DNA from: Nephrocerus scutellatus
Lineage: Eukaryota; Arthropoda; Insecta; Diptera; Pipunculidae
Length of the DNA stretch: 64,000 nucleotides
NCBI GenBank assembly: GCA_947095585.1
Contig: OX352761.1
Location: forward strand, 135,066,277-135,130,276
Reading direction: 5' to 3'
The position numbers and the translations under genes were made by a program. Below the pieces are notes generated by a model, which searched no databases, had not been told where the DNA came from, and worked only from the letters and a program-made list of their open reading frames with translations. Shown piece by piece: positions 9,748 through 19,622 of the stretch (positions within the stretch are counted from its first letter, which is position 1; the number at the start of each line of letters is the position of its first letter).

Positions 9748-11040
9748 AAATGTATAAAAAAATATTTGGACTCCAAATTTTCTTTTTAAATCAACAAATA
9801 CCATCCATTTTCCTTGCTCGCCCAGAAATTCTTTCGATCTATTCATTATCATTCCATGTTCATCCGTCCTTCTGCCTGATTGCGATTATTTTACACGGGT
9901 TATGGTAAAAAGCGACAGAGAGAAAAAAGTGCAGTTTAAATTTGTGCTTTCTGCACGCAAACATAATAATTACTATTGCTACGGGCAAGTATAAATATTT
10001 ATTGTTTGCTTTTTAGTCTCTAAATATTTTATGCATATATGCAATTAATTTTTTTTCAACACACACACACAAACACATGTTCATAACAGCTTAAAATGTT
10101 TAAATAACAAGATACAAATTCATGGCAAACGATTTCATTTAATGCAGAATACAATAATAATGTTTTTTCAGTTATAACGAGCGCACTGGGATGCTGACCC
10201 AGTTTTTAGCTATTCACGGTGAGTATTTGCCGTTGACACGAACAATAATTGCACAAGTTGATTTATGACACTACGGCACACTGTTAGTTCGCCGCTGATG
10301 ATACCTCTGGGTACAATCACTCAGGTGAACTGTGTTCGACATGCACAATTGTTTAATAAAATAATTTAATTTGACCCAACCAAAAGAATGACGCAGAAAA
10401 GCGTCGAGCATAAAAAGTTCCCATTAAAATTTATAGAAAATTTATGAAAATTTGAAATTATAATTTAACTGAGAATATTTTTAACAATCTGACTTGTTAT
10501 AAGTACTAAAAATATATGTACATGTACATTATATAGAACAGATTAAGTTGACATTGACAGATGTGTATAAGTTGACTCTTATTTAACTAAGTATGAACTA
10601 TAATGGACATTGGCCAGCATCAGCACGCATAAGCGAATTTGCGAGTGCACATAAAGTGTATTATGTGGTGTCGCGCGCACGGATGAAAGCGATTCAGTTT
10701 GCTCTTTGTATGTGTAAATTTGAGATGTGTCTTTTGGATACGAAAAACAGAGACAAATGCTAATGTAGGCAAAATTTCATTAACCCATTTGTGGTAATTC
10801 GGCAGACACGAGCAAGCATTTCGTTGAGATTTGACACAAGTTCAAGCAAGCGAAAGTCTAATAATCGACCTTTCGACCACAGTTATTATAGGATGAGTGT
10901 GATCGCAGCCTGTTATAAAATGAAACGGAACCCTAGTTTGTATTTAATAATCGCCTAACACATAATTGCCGTTGTCTCTTTATTTTTCTGCATGGATATA
11001 ACGCTTTTATGTCGCCTCATCCCGTCTAAGCCACTATACT
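9748..11040. other. No recognised gene; microsatellites only
   Basis: AT-rich non-coding sequence. A short (CA)n run lies at about 10058-10076 and an atatatgtacatgtacatta stutter at about 10510. No frame longer than 60 codons was seen, and nothing links to the repeat families elsewhere. Confidence 0.5.
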
Positions 11041-11044
11041 ATCG

Positions 11045-11292
11045 AAGCCATATTTACACCATATGATCGTTTGGTGCTACAATAAGTTGAGGTTTTTTTT
11101 GGAACAGTAAGGCTGGAGCCGAGATGTTTACGAAAATTTGTGTTAATGATTGATTTAGTTCATATTCACACCATATGCTCCGATTGATGTTGGCTTTTGC
11201 AATGACCATCAACAAGAGTCAAGGCCAGTATTTTGATCATGTTGGTGTATATCTTCATGAGCCAGTTTTCGCTCATGGAAAGTTCATAAGTA
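11045..11292 (+). pseudogene. Helitron helicase remnant
   Basis: From 11184 one frame reads LMLAFAMTINKSQGQ and then DHVGVYLHEPVFAHG. This is the conserved C-terminal Pif1-type helicase segment of eukaryotic Helitrons (family pattern AMTINKxQGQ...VGxYLxxPVFxHGQLYVA). The protein ends at about 11292, where a SINE body begins. Upstream of 11184 the homology is faint; a caccatatgatcgtttggtg segment recurs in altered form at 37230. Intact Helitron Rep/Hel proteins drive rolling-circle transposition. This relic is far too short to function. Confidence 0.8.
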
Positions 11293-11296
11293 TTTC

Positions 11297-11520
11297 TCAC
11301 GGTGCCCCACCTATCGCGAATGGGTGACAAACGTTCTGAGAGTAATAACTTGTCACGGAAAGCTTCTCAATTCGCCGTTCGGATCCGGCCTTAAATTTTG
11401 TTAATTTGTGCCATTTGTGTCCAAAAAATATACATGTACAACACAAATAGTCGCGAGAAGCTAGGCCTTGGACCGCAATGGTCTGTGGCGCCGAATATTA
11501 TTAAAATTATTAATGAAAAA
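11297..11520 (+). mobile_element. SINE copy lacking its tRNA head
   Basis: The body starts at cacggtgccccacctatcgc and carries gagagtaataacttgtcacg, cttctcaattcgccgttcgg, a tacatgtacaacacaaata block and the tail gtctgtggcgccgaatatta. The tRNA-like 70-bp head is absent, and Helitron helicase sequence takes its place. It was therefore either 5'-truncated on insertion or cut by a later rearrangement. Confidence 0.85.
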
Positions 11521-11524
11521 ATGG

Positions 11525-12020
11525 AGGTGTGGGCACAATACAACTTTTTTTACCGACGGGACCGGAATCTTCAGTAAATGTATATTAAATTAATTTTTAA
11601 ATTTTTTTTTTTTAATTTTTTTTTGTTTTTTGTTATTTTCAAATATTTTTGTTATATAGAACACGAAGTCACACAAAAATCGAAAGCGTTCACAGTCACA
11701 TATTGTACCTACAGCAAATACAGATAGTATAAAGAAGAGTGACTAAAGTTGACTAAATATTTATGTTGGCGAACAAAACAACACCACCTGACCAAATATT
11801 TGTATGACCCATGAGACTTTTTGGCTAATATGTCTCAAGCGTTATCAGTTCCCAGCGCATGAAGATACCCTTATTTAAAACAAATATAAACGTCCGCTAT
11901 CGTTCGCCCCGTTGCTACTTGTAATCATTTCGCGTTTGGCTAATGAAAGACGTAACGGAATGAAGTAAGTACCAACAAGTAGACTGACCGACATTTTAAT
12001 GTAATTTTACGTTTTACACT
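11525..12020. other. Poly-T-rich non-coding sequence
   Basis: The segment tacaactttttttaccgacg...ttcagtaaatgtatattaaa resembles 15722-15790 (atgactttcttttactaacg...aatgtataataaatttattt). Both lie next to SINE copies, so this may be another short dispersed repeat. Nothing else is recognised. Confidence 0.4.
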
Positions 12021-12021
12021 T

Positions 12022-12267
12022 TCGGTGTTCGGTATTTCGTGTTCTTTACTCACGAAACGAAACAACGAACGCCGAAAGTGCGTCTACATTGTTCGGTTTT
12101 ATGCTGCAGTTATTGATAAAAAAATTCAAATGAAATTAAAAAAATTACTACTTTCTCAAATTATTTGGCGAAAGACATTTTTCGGTCTCCATCCGTTCTT
12201 CCGTCTTGTTATTTACACTCTCGTTGTTCCGTTTACGAAAAATAAAACACCGAAAACCGAACACCGA
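12022..12267. mobile_element. MITE-like element with terminal inverted repeats
   Basis: The left end tcggtgttcggtatttcgtg and the reverse complement of the right end (tcggtgttcggttttcggtg) match over the first 11 bases exactly and beyond that with gaps. Subterminal wording (cgaaacgaaacaacgaacg against gtaaacggaacaacgagag) is also shared in inverted order. The 246-bp length, AT-rich core and lack of a transposase fit a miniature inverted-repeat transposable element. Flanks ttttacact and agtttaaat suggest but do not prove a duplicated target. The superfamily is unknown. Confidence 0.6.
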
Positions 12268-12269
12268 TA

Positions 12270-14530
12270 GTTTAAATCTAAGCTCAAAAACATTAAGTGC
12301 GTGGTAGATGAAATGACATCGTTATTTTGGACTTAAGTATTGATTTTCTTGCAGGATACGCTATACAGACATTCGTAAACATTACTCTTGCAAATTGCTT
12401 TTAACTATTTTGCTCATTTGTGGTAAATAGAGTAGTTTTTCTAACCTGATATGCTGGCAGTAACCATATTATGAATATTATCATTCATATTTGATGCAAT
12501 GAAGAGTGTAATAACTTTTATTTCAAAAGCAAGCAAAAAATCAAAAAAGGTCTACAGTCCATTTTTTTCTGCTTTCGCCCCAAAAAAGAGGTAATAAATA
12601 ATGCGAAAGCGAAGTTGAAAAGAAAAACACAAACTTCCCAAACGCCCAAAAGTGAACACAACTCAATCAATGAAGCCAATCTAAGCTGACATCAGTTATA
12701 TAGCAAACAAAGTGTCGAATAAGGGGAAAAACCCGGCACATTAATGAATGCACCAACATATGTGGCAGGAATCGAGGGTTTTTTGGCAATAGAATAGTGC
12801 AAATTTTAAATAAATAAAACAGAAAAAAAAATTCAAAACTAAAAAATGCACAATTGATTGTTTATCTCGTGTGTCGTGTTTTTGCGCGGTGGGCGAGGCC
12901 GGTCAGTCGTTACGGCAATTTGCTCCACACTCCACACTCTGCAAAGTCAGCCATACCTATGGACATCTACTGCATATATGCATATATGTATCTATATAAA
13001 TATATTATCGATGATCATTTCCACGGACAACACTTTGCTAAAAGGACAAACAAAACAACAAATCCGATATAAACAATATATGCAGATTGTCATCCAATAA
13101 GCGAGGACAAAATGACAAAAAGGACGAACACTGCGGTGTGGCTCGAATGCAGTGCAAAAAACCTGAGGCATCCACACAGTATGTATGTGTCCCATCCACA
13201 TATAAATTTAGCGCTTTTCTCAAAACGAATTCAGAAGAGTGCACCAAGAGTTGTACGAGTACAACGCCGCACGCTAGTCGTTCTGAACAGAATGTCCGAC
13301 GAATGAGAACCAGCGAGTTCACAATAAAATTGATTAACTGCATTCGAATATGTCGGTCGAACTCATCGTGGTGCGCATTGGTATTGTCCCGTCCTGCCCA
13401 GGCGACTGATATCCATTATATTTTTTTGGTCAGTGTCAGCACAAAATATAGCTGACAATCGTTGGTATCCTTCTCGTCCTTGCCACTATTGACATCATGG
13501 GCATGCATGGTATTGAACGTCGATGTTGTTCTGTTTTATTCATCTATCACCCGATCACTATGGCGAAGCAATCGACAAAAAATACAAAGACAGATGGATG
13601 CTTTGGGAGGTTAATGTGCGCTCCTGTAAAAAAATTAAAAAATGTTTCGTTCTATGTTTTGGATTTTTTTGCTATTTACCAATAATATGAACCAACAGCT
13701 TACAAATTTTTGGCGGTGTTAATTAGAAAACATTGTAAAGGAGTGGCATAAACCACATTTGAACATTGAGCCAGCTTTGCAAAAAACGTCAGTTAATTGG
13801 GATAATTTTTAAATATAAAATCATTGGTGCATATATATGTATTTAACGTCTCAACCATTGGACTTCTCGAACATTCACACAATATGTTCGTTGACCTAAT
13901 TCATGCTGCTCAAAACAGTTTAACATAGTACTCGTATGAAATACGTCCAAAAATTTTAATCAGTGATGTTTTACTCCGACTGAAAGAATTCCGCTGGTTG
14001 ACAATGAATAGCGAAAACAAAATTTGAATAAACGGAACAAACACAGCAATTTTACTGGAAACTACTCCGATACTCTGAAGTGCCATCGAAGTTTTGTCGG
14101 TCGCAGTCACAGTCGAATGAGATTGTGGCAGACAGTGAAGAAGTTTAGTGTGGTTTGTATACTGCATTCATCCTTTTTATGTGTACATAGTACGAGTACA
14201 AAGGACAAAGTATCATCCTTTGTTTTGATGTTCGCAGAATATTTTTACTTTCCTTGTGCAATCATCTTTGCAAACATAAAGGAGAAGTTTTTGGTTAAAT
14301 GTTAACCCAATTTGTTAATATAAAATTTGTTAATTATAATTTTCTTAGAGCGGGGTAATTTGGTCCCGCGAAAGATTAAATTATTCCTAGTAACTTAGTA
14401 AGCCTCAGGTGCACACCCCATTTCGTACATCGAAGAAAGTTGATTATTTTAAAAATTCGGTTAATATTTTGAGTATCCTTGTTTCTTAACTTTGAGTTGG
14501 GTTCTCTGTTTATAATGTAAGATTACATTG
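12270..14530. other. No recognised feature
   Basis: About 2.2 kb of moderately AT-rich DNA. Several overlapping frames of 60-120 codons at 12854-13455 lie in both strands of one stretch with a more balanced base composition. None shows a domain, and they look like chance frames. A conserved host regulatory element here cannot be excluded by eye. Confidence 0.45.
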
Positions 14531-14536
14531 AGGTCA

Positions 14537-14770
14537 ATTATAATGTTTTTTATACTGTGGTGTGGTCGTTGGTGGGGTGTGGATGCCGCTGGGTAAGGTG
14601 TTCAATGGAGATTAGGTTCGTGGGGAGGATGGTCTATCTGGAAGATGATCGATGGGGTGGGGTTGGTCGAAGGTGGTAGATTAGTTGATCGAGAGTAGAA
14701 AGGGGATCTGATGGTCGGTCGACAGGGCAAGGTTGGTTAGTTGGAGTTTGGTGGGGGGTGGATTGATATT
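14537..14770. repeat. G-rich degenerate repeat (Helitron-like 3' region?)
   Basis: Strongly G/T-biased wording such as gatcgatggggtggggttgg and ggtcggtcgacagggcaagg resembles the G-rich segment before the Helitron-like terminus at 9747. No CTRRT end or hairpin was found here. The strand asymmetry against AT-rich surroundings is conspicuous. Confidence 0.5.
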
Positions 14771-14829
14771 GGAGTCGAATCAATATTTTTCGTACCTGGT
14801 ACTCAACTAGAAGTTTATTTACTTACGAG

Positions 14830-14950
14830 TATAAAAATGCAAAGTCTATCTGTACACACGCTCAAGGGATTTGCACTCTTATAAAGCTTGTCACAGCGAG
14901 GGCGTTAGGAAATTAAGGATAGGAAAAGATGTGATGTCTATCCACATGTG
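14830..14950 (-). mobile_element. LINE-A 3'-end fragment
   Basis: The sequence tacacacgctcaagggattt...ggcgttaggaaattaaggat is shared, in the same or the reverse orientation, with 35015-35095, 37505-37640 and 38480-38600. The 38.5-kb copy shows that this is the C-terminal and 3' untranslated part of LINE-A, read on the minus strand here. No poly-A tract survives. Confidence 0.6.
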
Positions 14951-15074
14951 TCTTAAATGACATACAAGTGCCGAAATACGGAATCGGGCGATTCATTTCA
15001 CATAATTATTGTGCTACCATTTGATTTAGCTTTTTATGAAATTGTTTTGCTTTTTGCTGTCATTTATCATTGTG

Positions 15075-15645
15075 TGGTTGTAGGGTATTGATGGGGTGTT
15101 GAGAGGGTCTGGAGAGAGTTTTCAAAGCAAGCATAAGGAGGTATTAAGGGGTTTCCTGATCGGATGGTCTTGGGATGGTCTTGAGAGGTTTTTAAGGAGG
15201 TCTTGAGGGAATTCTAAACGTGTCTTGAACGTGTATTGAGCGGATTTTAATGGTTCTGAAGGGGTCTTGAAGGGGTCTTATGAGGTTCTTTAGAGGGTTT
15301 TTATGGAGTCACGACGGAGATCCTTTTGAAGTCTTTTGGGATGTCTTTAGTGGATCTTGAGGGGCGTTTGAGAGCATGTTGAGAGGGTGTTAAGAGGTCT
15401 TAAGAGAGTCTCGATGTGGGTTTTGAGACATGTTTATTTATTGGTCATGAGATAGGTCCTCAGGGGGGGGGGGTCTAAGAGGGATCTTGTGATGGGGCTG
15501 AGGGGGTCTTTACTAGGTCTCGAGGGATCTTTCAGGGGACTTTCGTGGTGCTTTAGGGCTTTTTGAGGTCGGGTCTTTTGGGAGTCTGTTTGACTTTTTG
15601 GTGTATTTTGGATATGTTTTTGGGTTATTTTGAAGGTCTTCGTAT
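15075..15645. repeat. Long degenerate GGTCTTGAGGG repeat tract
   Basis: About 570 bp of irregular units built from GGTCTTGAGG, GGTCTTTTGG, GGGTGTTGAGAGGG and similar words, with an almost pure G/T/A top strand. Unit length drifts between about 12 and 35 bases, so it is a degenerate satellite-like array and not a clean microsatellite. Related tracts are at 4015-4075 and, on the opposite strand, at 59684-59890. Confidence 0.8.
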
Positions 15646-15801
15646 TCCCATCATATCTCCTTATTATAAATGTATATATTTCATTAAAAACTTATTTAAA
15701 ATTAACAAAAAAATTTAGCTGTGGTCACAATATGACTTTCTTTTACTAACGAGGTCTGAATCATCAATAAATGTATAATAAATTTATTTTTAATTTTTTT
15801 T

Positions 15802-16072
15802 TAATAATAATAATATTCGGCACGACAGACCGTTACGGTTCAAGTCCTAGCTTCTCGCGGCCATTTGTCTTCTTCATGTATTTTTTTTTACACAAATTAT
15901 GGAGGGGACATACAATTTAATGCCGTATCCGAATGGCAAATTGAGAAGCTTTCCGTGACAAGCTATTACTCTCGGGCAGACATAGCGAGAAGATGGACAC
16001 CGTGAAAAATACTTTTGGTATTACTGGGATTCGAACCACGAACCTCCTGTTCAGCAGCCATGCAGTTATCCT
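15802..16072 (-). mobile_element. tRNA-derived SINE, nearly full length
   Basis: On the minus strand it runs from a head with box B ttcgaatccc (about 16030) through the shared body to the tail gtgccgaatattattattat at 15802. The first part of the tRNA-like head, including box A, is missing or scrambled after 16072. The (ATT)n 3' tail is clear in this copy. Confidence 0.85.
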
Positions 16073-16129
16073 CTTTGTCTTTCTTTTTTTTTTAATTATT
16101 TTTAAATTTTTTTTTTGTACCTAACACAT

Positions 16130-16345
16130 TTCTCATAAGTGTTATACTTTTTGAGATATTTGCCAAAAACTCGAAAAACTGTCCAAGTAAACTGTCACTT
16201 CCGGTTGGACGAATTCCGGAAACAACTGGGACCTCCCAATTTATGTATGAAGGTTAAATATGAATCACCATCGATTCAGCCGTCTGGGCTGTAGAGTGGA
16301 CACAGACTGTCTGTCTGTCTGACAGACTCAGATCTTTTAAAAGAA
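16130..16345. repeat. Dispersed repeat fragment with tctgtctg stutter
   Basis: Contains gggctgtagagtggacacag followed by a tctgtctgtctgacagactc run. The phrase ctgggctgtagagcggacag followed by agacagacag recurs at 54779-54812. This is a short shared word typical of transposon-derived non-coding sequence. The family is not recognised. Confidence 0.4.
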
Positions 16346-16379
16346 AGTAAAGTTAAATATTACTTTATTTCAGATTTAT

Positions 16380-19315
16380 CTTGCTCCCAAATATAAGGTT
16401 CTAGGTTTAATAAATTTATGAGTAAAGAATAAGAATAAGAAACAGAGTAGTAAAGTGTTTTTGTACCACTCAGTCCTTTTTGGTGTTCATTGAATTTTTT
16501 TGCATTTTTTCAGTGGCCACTGCGATATTGTAGAACTCATCGCTTGTGCGAATTATCACATCGCAGAATGAAAGTGCAGAATGACAACTACGATGATGAC
16601 GAGAACAACGGCGGCGACAACGATACTAACGAATAAATTTTTGATGTCATAAATTATTAAGAATAATGCCTTGATGGTAAAAGAGAGAGCAGCTGGGTTT
16701 GGCGGCAATATTGTTCATGGAACGCGATTAGTCCCCAGTGAATGCGTCTCTGATCGGACTGATTCAGGATGATATGCCTGCTGTGCTTGCTCGTTCAGCA
16801 CGTGTCGCGCCGGAGACACGCAAAATTATTCGCGAGTTGACAAAATTTCTCGGAAAAGCATCGCAGAAAAAGCTGCAAATTGGTTTGAGTTGTTTTTGTT
16901 GTTTGCCAGAAATTGGAGGAAGTCAACGCGAATAGCGATGATGAAGATAGTCGCAGTTTATGGCAGAGTTGTTGTCGGTGTCTCGCCAGTTTGCTGCTGG
17001 CCCGGATATAACTATTTTGCACTCTCTCGATGACAACGCCTGCTTGTTGTTCCAATCCACATTATTATTGTTTGTGGTTGCTCGTCTCCTTGTGGGACAC
17101 CGAGCTCATTCCGAGGAAGATTTTAATTGCTTAAAGCTATTATTTCAATTGAATATTCATTATAATAATGGTGAAAATAATTCATATTAAATGGATAAGA
17201 CGTTTAGTAAGGGGTGTGTAAGTATGTGTTTGTGACAATCTATTTGTGTAAGTACCTAAAAGTGATTTCCTAACCGAAGGTTACATAAACTTCACTTAGG
17301 GATTTTAAGAAACCTTAAATTTATTAATTAATATTTGTATTAATATATATTTTCTTGTTTCATATATCAATGTCGTTTTATATATCAATATCAAAGCAGC
17401 CAATGGAGATGAAGCTTTCTATAGGCAAAAAATAAACAAAATCAAAATGTAATGAGACTTTAAGGAAGAACAGGACTAACTGTTGATTCCTATTAAATTT
17501 TATGTACAAAGGTATAAATGGCTATTGGCAGTATAGTGGTCGATATATGTAAGTTACTGAAATAATAACTTAAACACAGTCATAGTAATGATTCTCGTAT
17601 TGTAATGAAATAACATGTCACAGTATTTGTTTTTGTTTGGTTTGACGTCGCTATTTGATGTAATATAGTTTCATCCGCACCACATTAACAGTTTCTTATT
17701 ACGATACATTAAATAATTTGGGTAATGAATTTGGTCTACAAATTGAATTCTTAATTCACTTCCCATCTGTGTGTCTACATAAATAATACCATAAGATACT
17801 ATCTTTCTCTAAGAGTTCTATTAAGTGTTTTGTTGTAATTAAATAAAACACATATATTATAATTACTACCCAAACCAACGCAGTTACTTTGCCACCAAGA
17901 AAAGCTCGTTTAGTTGTCATCCTTGCTATCGACGACAAAGTTACCACTGCACTTCGAATTTCCCTGATAATGGTGACGAAGTAGGTAAATCACTTGGGAT
18001 TAAGAAAATGCGTGCAACGTACCGGATTAAAAATTTGTCACCAGTGTCTGTAAGATGTGAACACCGACATGTAAGCTGTAGACACTTTCGTACACTTTTA
18101 CGATTATACTACAGACCCGGAGAAGAATAAATCCCATATTGGAAGTTTAAGTAGAACTTAATTTTGTCGTGTTTTTCATAGTTAACGACATTATGAAATA
18201 AAATAAAAACTTAAAATAAAACATATTGGTTTTGATTTACATCATATCGATGTACAATAAATGACTACTAATATAAGACCATTAAATATATTCTAAATAG
18301 AAACTGTTGAGAAAAGTTGGAAGACCCCGAAAACTCTCAGAGTTTGCAATTTGAATAAAGATTGGAGAATGGTATGGTATCTGGACGGGAAGATTACTTG
18401 GCATAATACTAATTGGATTGAATTCTGGCGCAGCTTACAAGAAGAACAAGTCGATTTTAATAGTAACCACCTGCTGACAAAGGTCAATGATTTCTCAGTC
18501 AGCGCAATTTTTATATTTTTAGCTTTAAAGGGTTGGATAAGCGTTTCATATTTCGATCCCTTTCATACCGGAGGCTATTCTTTTTGTCTTATATTTTATA
18601 CAACAGATAGCTTTTAGCTTTTACCTCCATACACTTTTACAAAATTAAATCATTATGAAAGAAAGATTAATTGTCCTGTGTTGTTGAAAGGAAGAAAGCC
18701 AGAAATAAAATGTCATTGTTCTATATTCTTCAATGTATTTCGAAACAAAAGACTACAGAAAAATTTTTAATCTCAATCTATTGTCTGGCGATCGGAAAAT
18801 TCCGTAAATAATAACCTGATACCAGCTAACTCTTACCGTGGTCGGTCTTCGAGGTTATTCTGAATCAAAATCCTACTGACCTGACATACAAAAGGTTCAA
18901 AATATGCCATGCTGTACATTGTTTTTTTTTGCAGTCACTAATAATAAATTTCCGCTATTTAATTTGAACTCGTACAGAGTAAACCAATTTACTTATATTT
19001 TTTAGGTTAATGCTTATTTTGGTTGGTATAAACGAAGACAAAATAAAAACGAAGAAGAAATGCTGGTAATCAGCATCAAAACCTGTGAAAATCCGCAGAT
19101 AAAATTTTATGGTGAATTGAAGATCAATTTTAATGTGAATTGTATAAGCTAACGCAAGGAACTCCAGCCTTAAGAAAGCACTTTTGTAACCTGATGTTGA
19201 TACTTTTGAGAAGCAAATAATTTATAATTTGTATGGTACAATTATGCTTTTTAAGATGAAATTTCTTAAAACTTCCCAAATTTTTAGTTCTGTTTGATAT
19301 CCCTCATGCAGAACG
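16380..19315. other. No recognised feature
   Basis: About 2.9 kb with no gene I can support. Frames at 16738-17190 and 18293-18617 were inspected. They lack recognisable motifs and overlap antisense frames of similar length. An island of higher GC at 16540-17110 could be a decayed exon or repeat, and this is unproven. Confidence 0.45.
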
Positions 19316-19320
19316 ATGAT

Positions 19321-19622
19321 TAATAACAATAACATTCGACGCGACAGACCATTGCGGTTCAAGGCCTAGCTTCTTGCAACCATTTGTGTTGAGCATGTAT
19401 ATTTTTTAGCACACAAATGGAGGAGGACCTACAATTTAACAATTTAATGACGTATCCGAACGACGAATTGAGAAACTTTCCGTAAGAAAATTACATTCCG
19501 ACGTTTGTCAGACTTTCGCGAGAGGTGTGGCACCGTGAAAAATACTTTTTGAGGTTACTGCGATTCGAACCACGAACCTCCTGCTCAGAAGTCCATGCTC
19601 TTATCCAATGAGCCACGGCGCC
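19321..19622 (-). mobile_element. tRNA-derived SINE, full length
   Basis: This is the most complete copy in the window. On the minus strand it starts ggcgccgtggctcattggat (19622), with box A-like tggctcattgg, anticodon-loop-like cttctga, box B-like ggttcgaatcg, then the shared body and the tail gtcgcgtcgaatgttattgt, ending near 19321. The left end of the tandem duplication (19537) falls inside it. It inserted before the duplication occurred. Confidence 0.9.

Noticed and set aside
13038..13455. Overlapping 100-122-codon frames on both strands at 13.0-13.5 kb
   Set aside because: Opposite-strand frames of similar length in a composition-balanced patch, with no motif, splice logic or similarity to known families.
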